From DASQDN01 sp035630195 (lineage in GTDB: Bacteria; Acidobacteriota; Terriglobia; Bryobacterales; Bryobacteraceae), in NCBI GenBank assembly GCA_035630195.1, contig DASQLD010000353.1, forward strand, positions 1 to 15,587: a stretch of 15,587 nt of DNA. Direction: 5' to 3'. Position 1 is the stretch's first letter. Each line of letters opens with the position of its first letter. The position numbers and the translations under genes were made by a program. Below are positions 1 to 11,600 of this stretch, piece after piece. The notes beneath the pieces were generated by a model, which was not told where the DNA came from, did not search any database, and saw nothing but the letters and a program-made list of their open reading frames with translations.

Positions 1-417
1 CGCGCGTTTCACGAGGTCTACCCGTTCGGCGAGCGACGTCTCACCGGGCGCTATCAGAAGCGGGTACAAATCACGCTTGGGACCCTCATAAAGGCCGGTC
101 TTATCGACCTGCGTGGGTCCATTGGCGATACAGGCTGCGACCTTGGCCGCCTTGCGAATCTTCTCGGGAGCCAGATCGTCGGAATACGCGTAACCTGTGC
201 GTTCCCCGGAAATTACCCTTACTCCAACCCCCAGAGTTACGCCTTGCGTGGCGCTTTTTACGATTGATTCGTCGATACTAATCGCGCATGTCGCCACATA
301 TTCGAAGTAGAGATCGGCATAATCTCCGCCGCTCGAGAGGGCTTCGGCGAGATAGCTCTCCAGATCACGCTCAGTGATGTTGAACTTACTGGCGAAAAAA
401 GAATCGGGAAAGCCCAT
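1..417 (-). CDS. tldD: TldD family metalloprotease, N-terminal part (runs off left edge)
   Basis: TldD usually pairs with PmbA/TldE as a zinc protease that degrades unfolded or modified peptides in the cytoplasm. The 139 codons seen here match the family's N-terminal domain: an opening helix with acidic residues, a GGDYADLYFE segment, then a stretch on 'IDESIVKSATQGVTLGVGVRVISGERTGYAYSDDL' lines, of which the core V-x-L-G-V-G-V-R-V and T-G-Y-A-Y-S are the recognisable parts. The zinc-binding HExxxH motif lies later in the family and is outside the window. The ATG at 415-417 sits inside the 3' end of the glycosyltransferase gene (32-nt overlap, different frame) with only a weak GAAG ahead of it, so translation is probably coupled. 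Identity is by recall of the family pattern; the exact start is likely but not proven. Confidence 0.85.
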   Translation of the reverse strand, partial: MGFPDSFFASKFNITERDLESYLAEALSSGGDYADLYFEYVATCAISIDESIVKSATQGVTLGVGVRVISGERTGYAYSDDLAPEKIRKAAKVAACIANGPTQVDKTGLYEGPKRDLYPLLIAPGETSLAERVDLVKRA

Positions 418-1693
418 ATATCTTCAGATTATCATCGCGTCGGTAAAGCGCTATTTCCGCTATTCCAACGCGTTCGCTTTGCACTTTTCGGTAGCCTTTA
501 GGAGGATCGGTAGGTGGGCTATATCGGGTGGTGACATAGAGAATCTCACTGGGTGATTGACTGACATCGCACTGCTTCAACGAGGGCTCGTAGACTTGCA
601 GGTACTGTAACTGATCCGGTGACCAGACATACACGCAACTGCCTGAAGATGAGAGCCTTTGCGCCGGCGTCTGCCAATCTTCTCGTGGAACGGTGGCTTG
701 TCGAAAGTCGTACTTGATTGACGCCGCCAGCAGTGGAATTAGGAGCAAGGCTGAGGCTGACTTCGGAGAGCGCGAGACTCCCGGCATCGCTAGCAGGACG
801 AGGAAAGGGAGAGCAAAGATCAGTTGCCTGCCAGCGAAGTAGTATCCCATTACAGCGTCAGCCGCCAAGGGACCGATGAGGGAAGCGAGGCACGGGGCGA
901 GCAGTCGCCGATCTCTTGTTTTGGTGACCCCAACGGCGGCCAAAATCAGTAGCGGTACGGAACAGAAATATCCACCTCCGCCAAGCTCGCGTAAGAATCC
1001 CAGGATCGAGAAGTGAGCCCAATCCACGCTGTACGTCGCGGCTCCGGGGGCAATCGACTGCATCGCTTTCTGCATGAAGTACCACGGGACGTAGGAGAGA
1101 CAACCAGCGAATGTCGCGAGGATGACCCCCGTACGGGATCTTCGATTCCGAAGACTCCACAGCGCGGCTCCAAAAGCTACGAACACGCTATAGACATGTG
1201 AGTACAAGGAGGCTGACACCGCGAGCGCCAGGTAGATTCCGTCGCGAGTTGTCGGCTCACGCTCGAGTCGCGTCCAAAACCAGAAGGCGACCAAGGCGAA
1301 GAACATTCCTTGTGAGTACGGTCGACCTTCGACTCCGTAGCGAAAGACGTGAGGCAGCAACGCAAAGATGATCGCAGCCAGCAGCCATCGGGACTTTGTA
1401 TGTTCCCGCGCGATTCGGATAAACATCCAAAGTGACGCAGTCCCAAAGGCTATTGCGGGAAGGCGGACGGTTAGCGATGAGAATCCGAACGCGTCGAGAC
1501 TCAGCTTTTGCGCAAAGAAGTTCAGGGGTGTTGCACCCGGGCTGAATTGCGCCCAATAGAGCAGTTCACTTACGGACCTGCGATAGGTCCCGACCAACTC
1601 GTGCAGTTCGTCAAGCCAGAGAGGAGTGAAGGCGGCGCCAAGCGTCAGCAGCACAAAATAGATCGCCGGAAGAAGCGCTGGCAGGATACGCAT
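386..1693 (-). CDS. GT-C fold membrane glycosyltransferase (PMT/ArnT-like, GT39/GT83 type)
   Basis: A 435-residue multi-pass inner-membrane protein. Enzymes of this fold move a sugar from a polyprenyl-phosphate donor to a lipid, glycan or protein on the outer face of the membrane. Residue 1-25 is the first membrane helix, followed at once by the acidic pair D28-E29, the usual catalytic position in the first outer loop. The E122-G-R-P-Y126 motif matches the E-x-R-P-Y signature of this family. About ten hydrophobic segments follow to residue ~330, then a soluble C-terminal part of about 100 residues. The gene starts 3 nt after the methyltransferase stop and overlaps tldD at its end. Neither donor nor acceptor can be told from sequence; nearby surface-glycan genes are not in view. 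Confidence 0.8.
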   Translation of the reverse strand: MRILPALLPAIYFVLLTLGAAFTPLWLDELHELVGTYRRSVSELLYWAQFSPGATPLNFFAQKLSLDAFGFSSLTVRLPAIAFGTASLWMFIRIAREHTKSRWLLAAIIFALLPHVFRYGVEGRPYSQGMFFALVAFWFWTRLEREPTTRDGIYLALAVSASLYSHVYSVFVAFGAALWSLRNRRSRTGVILATFAGCLSYVPWYFMQKAMQSIAPGAATYSVDWAHFSILGFLRELGGGGYFCSVPLLILAAVGVTKTRDRRLLAPCLASLIGPLAADAVMGYYFAGRQLIFALPFLVLLAMPGVSRSPKSASALLLIPLLAASIKYDFRQATVPREDWQTPAQRLSSSGSCVYVWSPDQLQYLQVYEPSLKQCDVSQSPSEILYVTTRYSPPTDPPKGYRKVQSERVGIAEIALYRRDDNLKIYGLSRFFFRQ

Positions 1694-1696
1694 GGA

Positions 1697-2287
1697 TCAG
1701 TTCCGGGGCTTCCGGAACACGCGCAGATCATGCTGATACCAAAGCATGCGAACCGACTCAGTATTCTCTAGCTGCAGATCAAGGCTCTTAGCCCAGCCTT
1801 CAATGTGCGCTACAGGTACATAGTAAATCCAGTCACGAGCGACGATCAAATCATGCAGGCGATTGGCGCCGGCAAGGTACCAGGGCGAGTCGCTCATGTC
1901 CTTATACAGCAGTAGGCCCCCGGGAGAGACGCGCGCCGCAGCGGCTTGAAATGCTCCGTCCTGATGCTCGACGGGGATATGGTGAAGAACATCGATGATG
2001 GATACGACATCGAATTGTCCGGGCGGCCAGGGATCTTCCTTATGGATATGTTGAAAGCGAAGATTGAAGTCCGGGTGATACCGGGCCATTGTCTTGGCGC
2101 ACTCAATGGCAGCTTGCGAAGCATCAAAACCAAATCCATGAATCCGTCGTCCGAAGTATTCGAGCAGGCCCAGGAAGATTCCGCTTCCGCAGCCAATATC
2201 CAACACGGAGGCGCCCGATGGCACAACCGCTAGGAGCTTGTCAAAGGGGCAGATGTTCGGGCGCAGATGTTGCATGGTCCTGTGCAA
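1697..2287 (-). CDS. Class I SAM-dependent methyltransferase
   Basis: A small soluble methyltransferase of about 196 residues. Motif I, VLDIGCGSG, is at residues 28-36 and binds SAM. The acidic end of strand 2 is at D55 (GFGFDAS), and motif IV-like VVSIIDVLHHIP follows. The substrate cannot be read from sequence; with a GT-C glycosyltransferase 3 nt downstream, a lipid, quinone or glycan-precursor acceptor is possible, but that is inference. The start is uncertain: I chose TTG at 2285-2287 because GAGGG (2295-2299) lies 7 nt upstream of it. An ATG at 2273-2275 is an alternative with a poorly placed AGGA. The reading frame stays open further upstream with plausible protein sequence (SRAARDLFREGPLL), so a longer protein from a non-ATG start is also possible. 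Confidence 0.85.
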   Translation of the reverse strand: MHRTMQHLRPNICPFDKLLAVVPSGASVLDIGCGSGIFLGLLEYFGRRIHGFGFDASQAAIECAKTMARYHPDFNLRFQHIHKEDPWPPGQFDVVSIIDVLHHIPVEHQDGAFQAAAARVSPGGLLLYKDMSDSPWYLAGANRLHDLIVARDWIYYVPVAHIEGWAKSLDLQLENTESVRMLWYQHDLRVFRKPRN

Positions 2288-2294
2288 CAGCGGG

Positions 2295-2299
2295 CCCTC
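2295..2299 (-). promoter_or_regulatory. Ribosome binding site supporting a TTG start for the methyltransferase
   Basis: GAGGG on the minus strand, 7 nt before the TTG at 2285-2287. It is the only well-spaced Shine-Dalgarno-like sequence near the N-terminus and is why the TTG was preferred over the ATG 12 nt further in. Confidence 0.4.
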
Positions 2300-2373
2300 G
2301 CGGAAGAGATCGCGCGCGGCTCGTGAAATACTGGATCGATCTGGAATACTTCTCAGTTTAGGGCGCCTGCTGA

Positions 2374-3516
2374 ATGAACGAAAAACTCGCGCTGCTTGCG
2401 CGTTTCTATTCCAATCCTAGCCGTGCCGCAAGTGACGCGATCGATAAAAGCTCACTTGGGTTTGCCATGCTTTGCGCTGTGATCGCTTTCGTGGTGTGGT
2501 CGTTTGCGGGAGGGCGATTCCTACCGGCCTTTGTCTCTCCTGTTTCTATTTCGGGTCTTGTCGCCACCTTTGTAGTAATACCCATCGTGAGTATCCTCGT
2601 CGTGGCGGTCAGAGATTCTTTGGGGTCGATTACGATCGTTCTCCAGCGGGAGTATGTCTCGTTGTTGATTTGCGCGCTGCTTGCATGGTCGGCGGTATAC
2701 ATTCCGTTCGGGTTGTTGGCGTTGTTCTGGCCTGTGGTCGCACTCCTCGCTCATGCGACATTTGTCGTACTATTTGTTTTCTGTCTGCGAACGGCGCTTG
2801 GAACGACTCTCTCTGTCGCAATCCTGGCCACGCTCGTGGGATGGTCGGCAGCATTCGGATTCCTGCTGGCGTGGCCGATTATTGGGAATTTCTCTTATAT
2901 TCTCCTATCTCCATGGTTGCTGTTCATCTTGTACCGCTACTATTCGCCGGACCTTCGATCTCTCGGATCGACGGCAAGTTCGCGGCAGCACTTTCGACGT
3001 CAACTCGAAGCATCCATGCTGAATCCTCGCGATGCGGACGCGCACTATCAACTTGGACTGATCTACCAGCAAAGGCGGCAGTATGAGTTGGCCGAAGCGA
3101 GCTTTCGCCGTGCAGTGGAGATTCATCCGGATGAGGCAGACGCTCAATTGCAGCTCGGGCGCATCCTCCGGATACAAGGAAAGCATGAGGAAGCGCGACG
3201 CCACATTGAACTTGCGCTGAAGGCCGATAGCGGCGTCGGCCGGCAGGAAGGTTGGCGGGACCTAGGGGCAGTACTGCTCGATCTTGGATTGGTTCAGGAG
3301 GCGGTTGCACCGCTGGAGCGGTATACGACCCATCGGTCATATGACCCTGAAGGCTTGTTCTACTACGGCGTGGCATTAAGGAAGAAAGGACGGACGGCTG
3401 AGGCTCGCCAGGCGTTTCAGCAGGGGATCGAAGCGGTGCAGACAGCGCCCTCGTATCGTCGTGGGCAACTGCGGAAATGGGCTAGTGACGCCAAGGCTGA
3501 GTTAAGGACGCTATAG
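2374..3516 (+). CDS. Membrane protein with Yip1-like N-terminal region and C-terminal TPR repeats
   Basis: A 380-residue protein of unknown role. Residues ~28-50, 55-80, 93-140, 144-170 and 173-190 are strongly hydrophobic and give about five or six membrane helices, resembling a Yip1-type module. From residue ~205 the chain is soluble and helical with tetratricopeptide repeats: 221-254 (DADAHYQLGLIYQQRRQYELAEASF start), 255-288, about 291-324 and 325-358, carrying the typical G-x-x-Y/L, A-x-x-x-F/Y pattern. TPRs bind other proteins, so a membrane scaffold is the simplest reading. The gene runs away from the methyltransferase gene, with an 86-nt gap in between and no strong ribosome binding site before the ATG. 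The cytoplasmic or periplasmic side of the TPRs is not resolved. Confidence 0.75.
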   Translation: MNEKLALLARFYSNPSRAASDAIDKSSLGFAMLCAVIAFVVWSFAGGRFLPAFVSPVSISGLVATFVVIPIVSILVVAVRDSLGSITIVLQREYVSLLICALLAWSAVYIPFGLLALFWPVVALLAHATFVVLFVFCLRTALGTTLSVAILATLVGWSAAFGFLLAWPIIGNFSYILLSPWLLFILYRYYSPDLRSLGSTASSRQHFRRQLEASMLNPRDADAHYQLGLIYQQRRQYELAEASFRRAVEIHPDEADAQLQLGRILRIQGKHEEARRHIELALKADSGVGRQEGWRDLGAVLLDLGLVQEAVAPLERYTTHRSYDPEGLFYYGVALRKKGRTAEARQAFQQGIEAVQTAPSYRRGQLRKWASDAKAELRTL

Positions 3517-3518
3517 CT

Positions 3519-3546
3519 GCCATAACGGTAAAATGCCGGTTATGGC
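3519..3546. promoter_or_regulatory. Inverted repeat over the vapB start, candidate operator
   Basis: GCCATAAC (3519-3526) and GTTATGGC (3539-3546) are perfect 8-bp inverted arms separated by 12 nt, and GG/CC pairs extend them inward with a single bulge. The repeat spans the first codons of the antitoxin. Ribbon-helix-helix antitoxins usually repress their own operon by binding such palindromes, which is the basis for calling it an operator. There is no T-run, so it is a poor terminator for the TPR gene. Confidence 0.4.
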
Positions 3547-3754
3547 CGCCGGCAATCTTCGTAAAGTCACCCTGTTGCTTCCCGATGACCTGATTCAACG
3601 CGCGATGGAAGCGACTGGAGAGGGCCTCACTCGCACAATTTGCCGCGGCTTGGAATCCGTGGTGGCGGCCAAGTCGTTCCAGAAGATCAGATCTCTGCGA
3701 GGGAAGGTCAAGTTCTCAATTGACTTTGAAGCATTGCGACGGGACTTCGAGTGA
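3533..3754 (+). CDS. VapB-like ribbon-helix-helix antitoxin (type II toxin-antitoxin)
   Basis: A 73-residue protein. Residues ~10-20 (RKVTLLLPDDL) form the predicted beta-strand of a ribbon-helix-helix DNA-binding domain, residues ~21-43 the two helices, and the tail (LRGKVKFSIDFEALRRDFE) is like the toxin-wrapping C-terminus of VapB antitoxins, with the 'LRGK' followed by alternating acidic residues. It would normally repress its operon and inhibit a PIN RNase. Its stop overlaps a GTG by 4 nt, the usual vapB-vapC arrangement, but the downstream toxin is broken. ATG 3533 and ATG 3542 are both possible starts; neither has a visible Shine-Dalgarno sequence, so the message may be leaderless. Confidence 0.7.
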   Translation: MPVMAAGNLRKVTLLLPDDLIQRAMEATGEGLTRTICRGLESVVAAKSFQKIRSLRGKVKFSIDFEALRRDFE

Positions 3755-4032
3755 TTGTCGCCTAGACCAATGTCTGGATCGCGTACTTGGAAGGGGCAAC
3801 TTGGTGCCGAATGATCGGGGGCTGGCAGACGGAATCCTAAGCACGTCCCCGGTCCGTGAGAACTGAGCTTCACAGTGATCCGGCTTTCTGCATCGACCTC
3901 GGGAAGGAACGAGACGACCGCGAGCCGCGGCAATTCGCAACGGGCTTAAGCCAAAGGTACGAGGCGGTACTAACTACGACAGACAGATAAGGGCTCCAGG
4001 AGTTTGTTTCGGCTGGACTGCGCTTGTTCTGA
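3751..4032 (+). pseudogene. Decayed VapC-like PIN-domain toxin gene
   Basis: Read from the GTG overlapping the vapB stop, the frame gives VIVA-stop-TNVWIAYLEG, the PIN N-terminus with a TAG (3763-3765) exactly where the first catalytic Asp stands. The next part reads in another frame (3801-3854, LVPNDRGLADGILSTSPV, like the V-x-L-D-x-A-L-x-x-G-x-L-x-x-S-P-V region). It then returns to the first frame at about 3853 (SVRTELHSDPAF, keeping the conserved Glu). The end, VLTTTDR-stop-GLQEFVSAGLRLF-stop, matches the PIN C-terminus with a TAA (3988-3990) near the last acidic site. The span is 282 bp against about 390-400 for intact vapC, so roughly 35-40 codons, including the third Asp region, seem lost. 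Recognition is by pattern; a sequencing error could not explain all lesions. Confidence 0.7.
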
Positions 4033-4036
4033 AGCT

Positions 4037-4072
4037 AAAACAAAAAGGCCCGGAGCTTTAAGCCCCGGGCCT
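4037..4072 (-). terminator. Intrinsic terminator of the rplA-rpoC transcript
   Basis: An 8-bp GC-rich stem (4046-4053 with 4065-4072) with an 11-nt loop is followed, on the minus strand, by a T-run interrupted once (4045-4037). It begins 21 nt after the rpoC stop. On the plus strand the tail is only CTTCGTTT, so it works mainly for rpoC, and at best weakly for the vapB side. Confidence 0.85.
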
Positions 4073-4093
4073 TCGTTTGGGTTGCTTTACAGG

Positions 4094-8317
<4,224 letters not shown>

Positions 8318-8334
8318 ATAAACCTTCCTGTCTG

Positions 8335-8604
8335 CTAATGCAGGTGCTTTAATTGCTCTTCAACCCGGGTAAGACGGTTGTCGATATCAACCACCTTTCC
8401 CACCAGCAAATCAAACTTGCCCTCGAGTGAACTCATCTTGCTTTCTAAGCGGTTCTCTATCGAATTGATTCGCGAATCGAGTCGCGTCTCGAGGGCTTGT
8501 ATCCGCGTGTTGATTATCACGAAGTAGCCGATGTTGACAAGGATCCCGACCAACGCAACCGTTGACGGGATCCCTATCGACAAATAAAGCTGCTGCTCCG
8601 ACAT
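8335..8604 (-). CDS. Small membrane-anchored coiled-coil protein between rpoB and rpoC
   Basis: An 89-residue protein I do not recognise as a named family. Residues ~8-31 (IGIPSTVALVGILVNIGYFV onward) form one membrane helix. From I35 to L88 hydrophobic residues fall at 3-4 spacing (35, 38, 42, 46, 49, 53, 57, 60, 64, 67, 71, 74, 78, 81, 85, 88), an almost unbroken coiled coil with charged residues between. It starts 7 nt after the rpoB stop and ends 17 nt before rpoC, on the same strand, so it must be co-transcribed. AGGA lies only 2 nt before the ATG, so initiation may rely on coupling to rpoB. It could be an oligomeric membrane tether; no enzyme motif is visible. Its coding quality (clean heptads, TM helix) argues that it is real. 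Confidence 0.75.
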   Translation of the reverse strand: MSEQQLYLSIGIPSTVALVGILVNIGYFVIINTRIQALETRLDSRINSIENRLESKMSSLEGKFDLLVGKVVDIDNRLTRVEEQLKHLH

Positions 8605-8611
8605 TTTCCTA

Positions 8612-11600
8612 TTAGTCCGCTGCCAAGGCCGTATCCATGACGTCCCGCGGCTTCTTCATCAACTCGACGTCAAGGCAGAGCGATTGAAGTTCGCGGATCA
8701 GCACGTTGAACGACTCGGGCACGCCAGGCTCGGCTGCCGCTTCGCCCTTGACGATTGCCTCATAAATCTTGGCGCGGCCATAGACGTCATCGGACTTTGC
8801 GGTCAGCAACTCCTGGAGAACATAAGCCGCGCCGTATGCTTCGAGCGCCCAGACTTCCATTTCTCCGAAGCGCTGGCCACCGAACTGGGCCTTGCCGCCC
8901 AGAGGCTGCTGCGTGATGAGCGAGTACGGCCCGATGGAGCGGGCGTGGATCTTATCGTCGACCAGGTGCGACAGCTTCAGCATGTAGATCATGCCGACCG
9001 TCACCGGCTGCTCGAACGGGATGCCGGTCATACCGTCATGCAGCTTGATCTTACCTGAGCTTGGAAGCTCAGCCTTGGCAAGCTGCTCTTTGATATTGGC
9101 TTCGGTTGCGCCGTCGAATACGGGAGTCGCAAAGTGAAGGCCCAGCTTCGCCGCGGCCCATCCAAGGTGCGTTTCAAGGATCTGACCGACGTTCATACGA
9201 GACGGAACGCCGAGCGGGTTGAGCACGATTTCGACCGGAGTTCCATCGGGCAGATACGGCATGTCCTCTTCGGGAACAATGCGCGCGATAACACCCTTGT
9301 TTCCGTGGCGGCCGGCCATCTTGTCGCCGACCGAAAGCTTACGCTTCATTGCGATGTAGCACTTGACGAGCTTGATGACGCCAGGAGGCAACTCATCCCC
9401 CTTACGCAGCTTGGCGATCTTTTCGTCCGTGATCTTCTCGAGCACCGCAATCTGACGCGATGTCATCTCCTCGATCTCGTCGATCTGCTCGTTCATGCGC
9501 GTGTCTTTGTCCTTGAAGCGGAGACGCTTCAAGTCGCGGGCGCGCATTTTCTCGATCACGTCGCGCGTAAGAATCACGCCCTTCGAGATCAGCTTCTTAT
9601 TGGTCTTTTCGTCGTGCAGGTCAGCGAGAACCTCCCGGCTTTCGAGAAGGTTGCCCAGCCGCTTTGCCCGCTCGTCATTGAGGATTCGCTTCTCATCCTC
9701 GAGGTTGCGGTGCATCCGCTCTTCCTGCGTCGTCTGGATCGATTTCGAACGTTCGTCGAGCTCGGCTCCCTTGCGAGAGAAGACTTTGCAATCGACAACC
9801 GTACCTTCGATTCCAGGGGGGCAATATAGCGAAGCGTCCTTTACGTCGCCGGCCTTTTCGCCGAAGATCGCTCGGAGGAGCTTTTCTTCCGGTGTGAGCT
9901 GCGTCTCGCCTTTCGGCGTGACCTTGCCGACCAGAATGTCACCCGGCTTTACCGTGGCGCCGATCCGGATAATCCCGCTTTCGTCGAGGTTGCGGAGGAA
10001 GGTCTCGGCAATATTCGGAATATCGCGCGTGATCTCTTCGGGACCAAGCTTGGTGTCGCGGGCTTCGATTTCGAACTCTTCGATATGAATCGAAGTATAG
10101 TAGTCCTCTTTCACCAGCTTCTCGGAAACGACAATCGCGTCCTCGAAGTTGTACCCACGCCAAGGCATGAACGCGACCAATACGTTGCGGCCGAGCGCCA
10201 GTTCACCCTTATCGGTGCAAGGACCGTCGGCAAGAACATCACCCTTCTTCACGCGCTGGCCGACATTGACAATCGGCTTCTGCGTGATACAGGTGTTCTG
10301 GTTGGACCGCTTGAATTTGGTCATCTGGTAGATATCCGCGCCGACTTCACGCGACATCTGACCCTCATGCGCCGCGCCACCTTCGACACGAACGATGATG
10401 CGCTCTGAGTCGACCGAATCGACAACACCGGAACGCTTACAAATGACAACGGCTCCCGAATCACGCGCGGTGACGCGCTCCATGCCCGTGCCCACGTAAG
10501 GAGCATCTGCTCGGAGAAGGGGAACGGCCTGGCGCTGCATGTTCGATCCCATAAGCGCGCGGTTTGCGTCGTCGTTCTCAAGGAACGGGATCAAACTCGC
10601 AGCCACGGAGACGAGCTGTTTCGGACTAACGTCCATGTACTCGATTTCATCGCGGTGCTTGAGCACGAAGTTGCCCGCCTGCCGCGCGTTGACGAGGTCG
10701 TGAATGATGTTGCCTTCCGCGTCGAGACCAACATTGGCCTGAGCGACGATGTACTTGTCTTCTTCCCAGGCAGAGAGGTAGTCCGAGTGTGCTTCAAACT
10801 CGGCCGGCTGTTTGCTTGCGGCAACCTTAGCGTTCGCCACCTCGACTTCCTGTTGCAGCATCACCTGGTTGACTTTATAGTCGGTGTCGCCGGGATTGAG
10901 AATCCGGATTTCATCGACCACCCTGCCGTTGACGACGCGACGGTACGGGCTCTCGATAAATCCGTAGTCGTTGATGCGGGCAAAGCAGGACAGCGAAGAG
11001 ATCAGACCGATGTTTGGACCTTCCGGCGTTTCGATCGGGCAGATACGACCATAGTGTGTCGGGTGAACGTCGCGGACTTCGAATCCGGCGCGTTCGCGCG
11101 AGAGGCCGCCCGGTCCAAGGGCCGACAGGCGGCGCTTGTGAGTGATCTCCGACAACGGGTTCGTTTGATCCATGAACTGCGACAACTGGCTCGATCCGAA
11201 GAACTCGCGGATGGCCGCCATGACAGGCTTTGCGTTCACCAGATCGTGCGGCATCGCCGTCGACATTTCCTGGTACACCGACATTTTTTCCTTGATCGCC
11301 CGTTCCATGCGGACCAAGCCGATCCGGAACTGGTTCTCAAGCAGCTCACCGACCGCGCGTACGCGGCGATTGCCGAGATGATCGATGTCATCCACCGCGC
11401 CGATACCACGGCGCAGCTTCAGAAGGTACTGAATGGTGTTGATGAAATCCTGCTGATCGAGGACGCGCTTATCGAGCGAGGTCGCATCGGCGCTATCGTG
11501 CAGCTTGATATTGAACTTCATCCGACCAACGCGCGAGAAATCATACTTGCGCGGGTCAAAGAACATGCCGTGGAACAACTGGGTTGCGGTGTCGAGCGTC

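Noticed and set aside
2288..2373. Divergent promoters between the methyltransferase and TPR genes
   Set aside because: Only weak -35/-10 matches on either strand (for example GTGAAA-18-TACTTC on plus); not enough to report.
3595..3933. Minus-strand frame of 112 codons across vapB and the vapC remnant
   Set aside because: Antisense to the well-supported VapB frame; no family pattern and no ribosome binding site.
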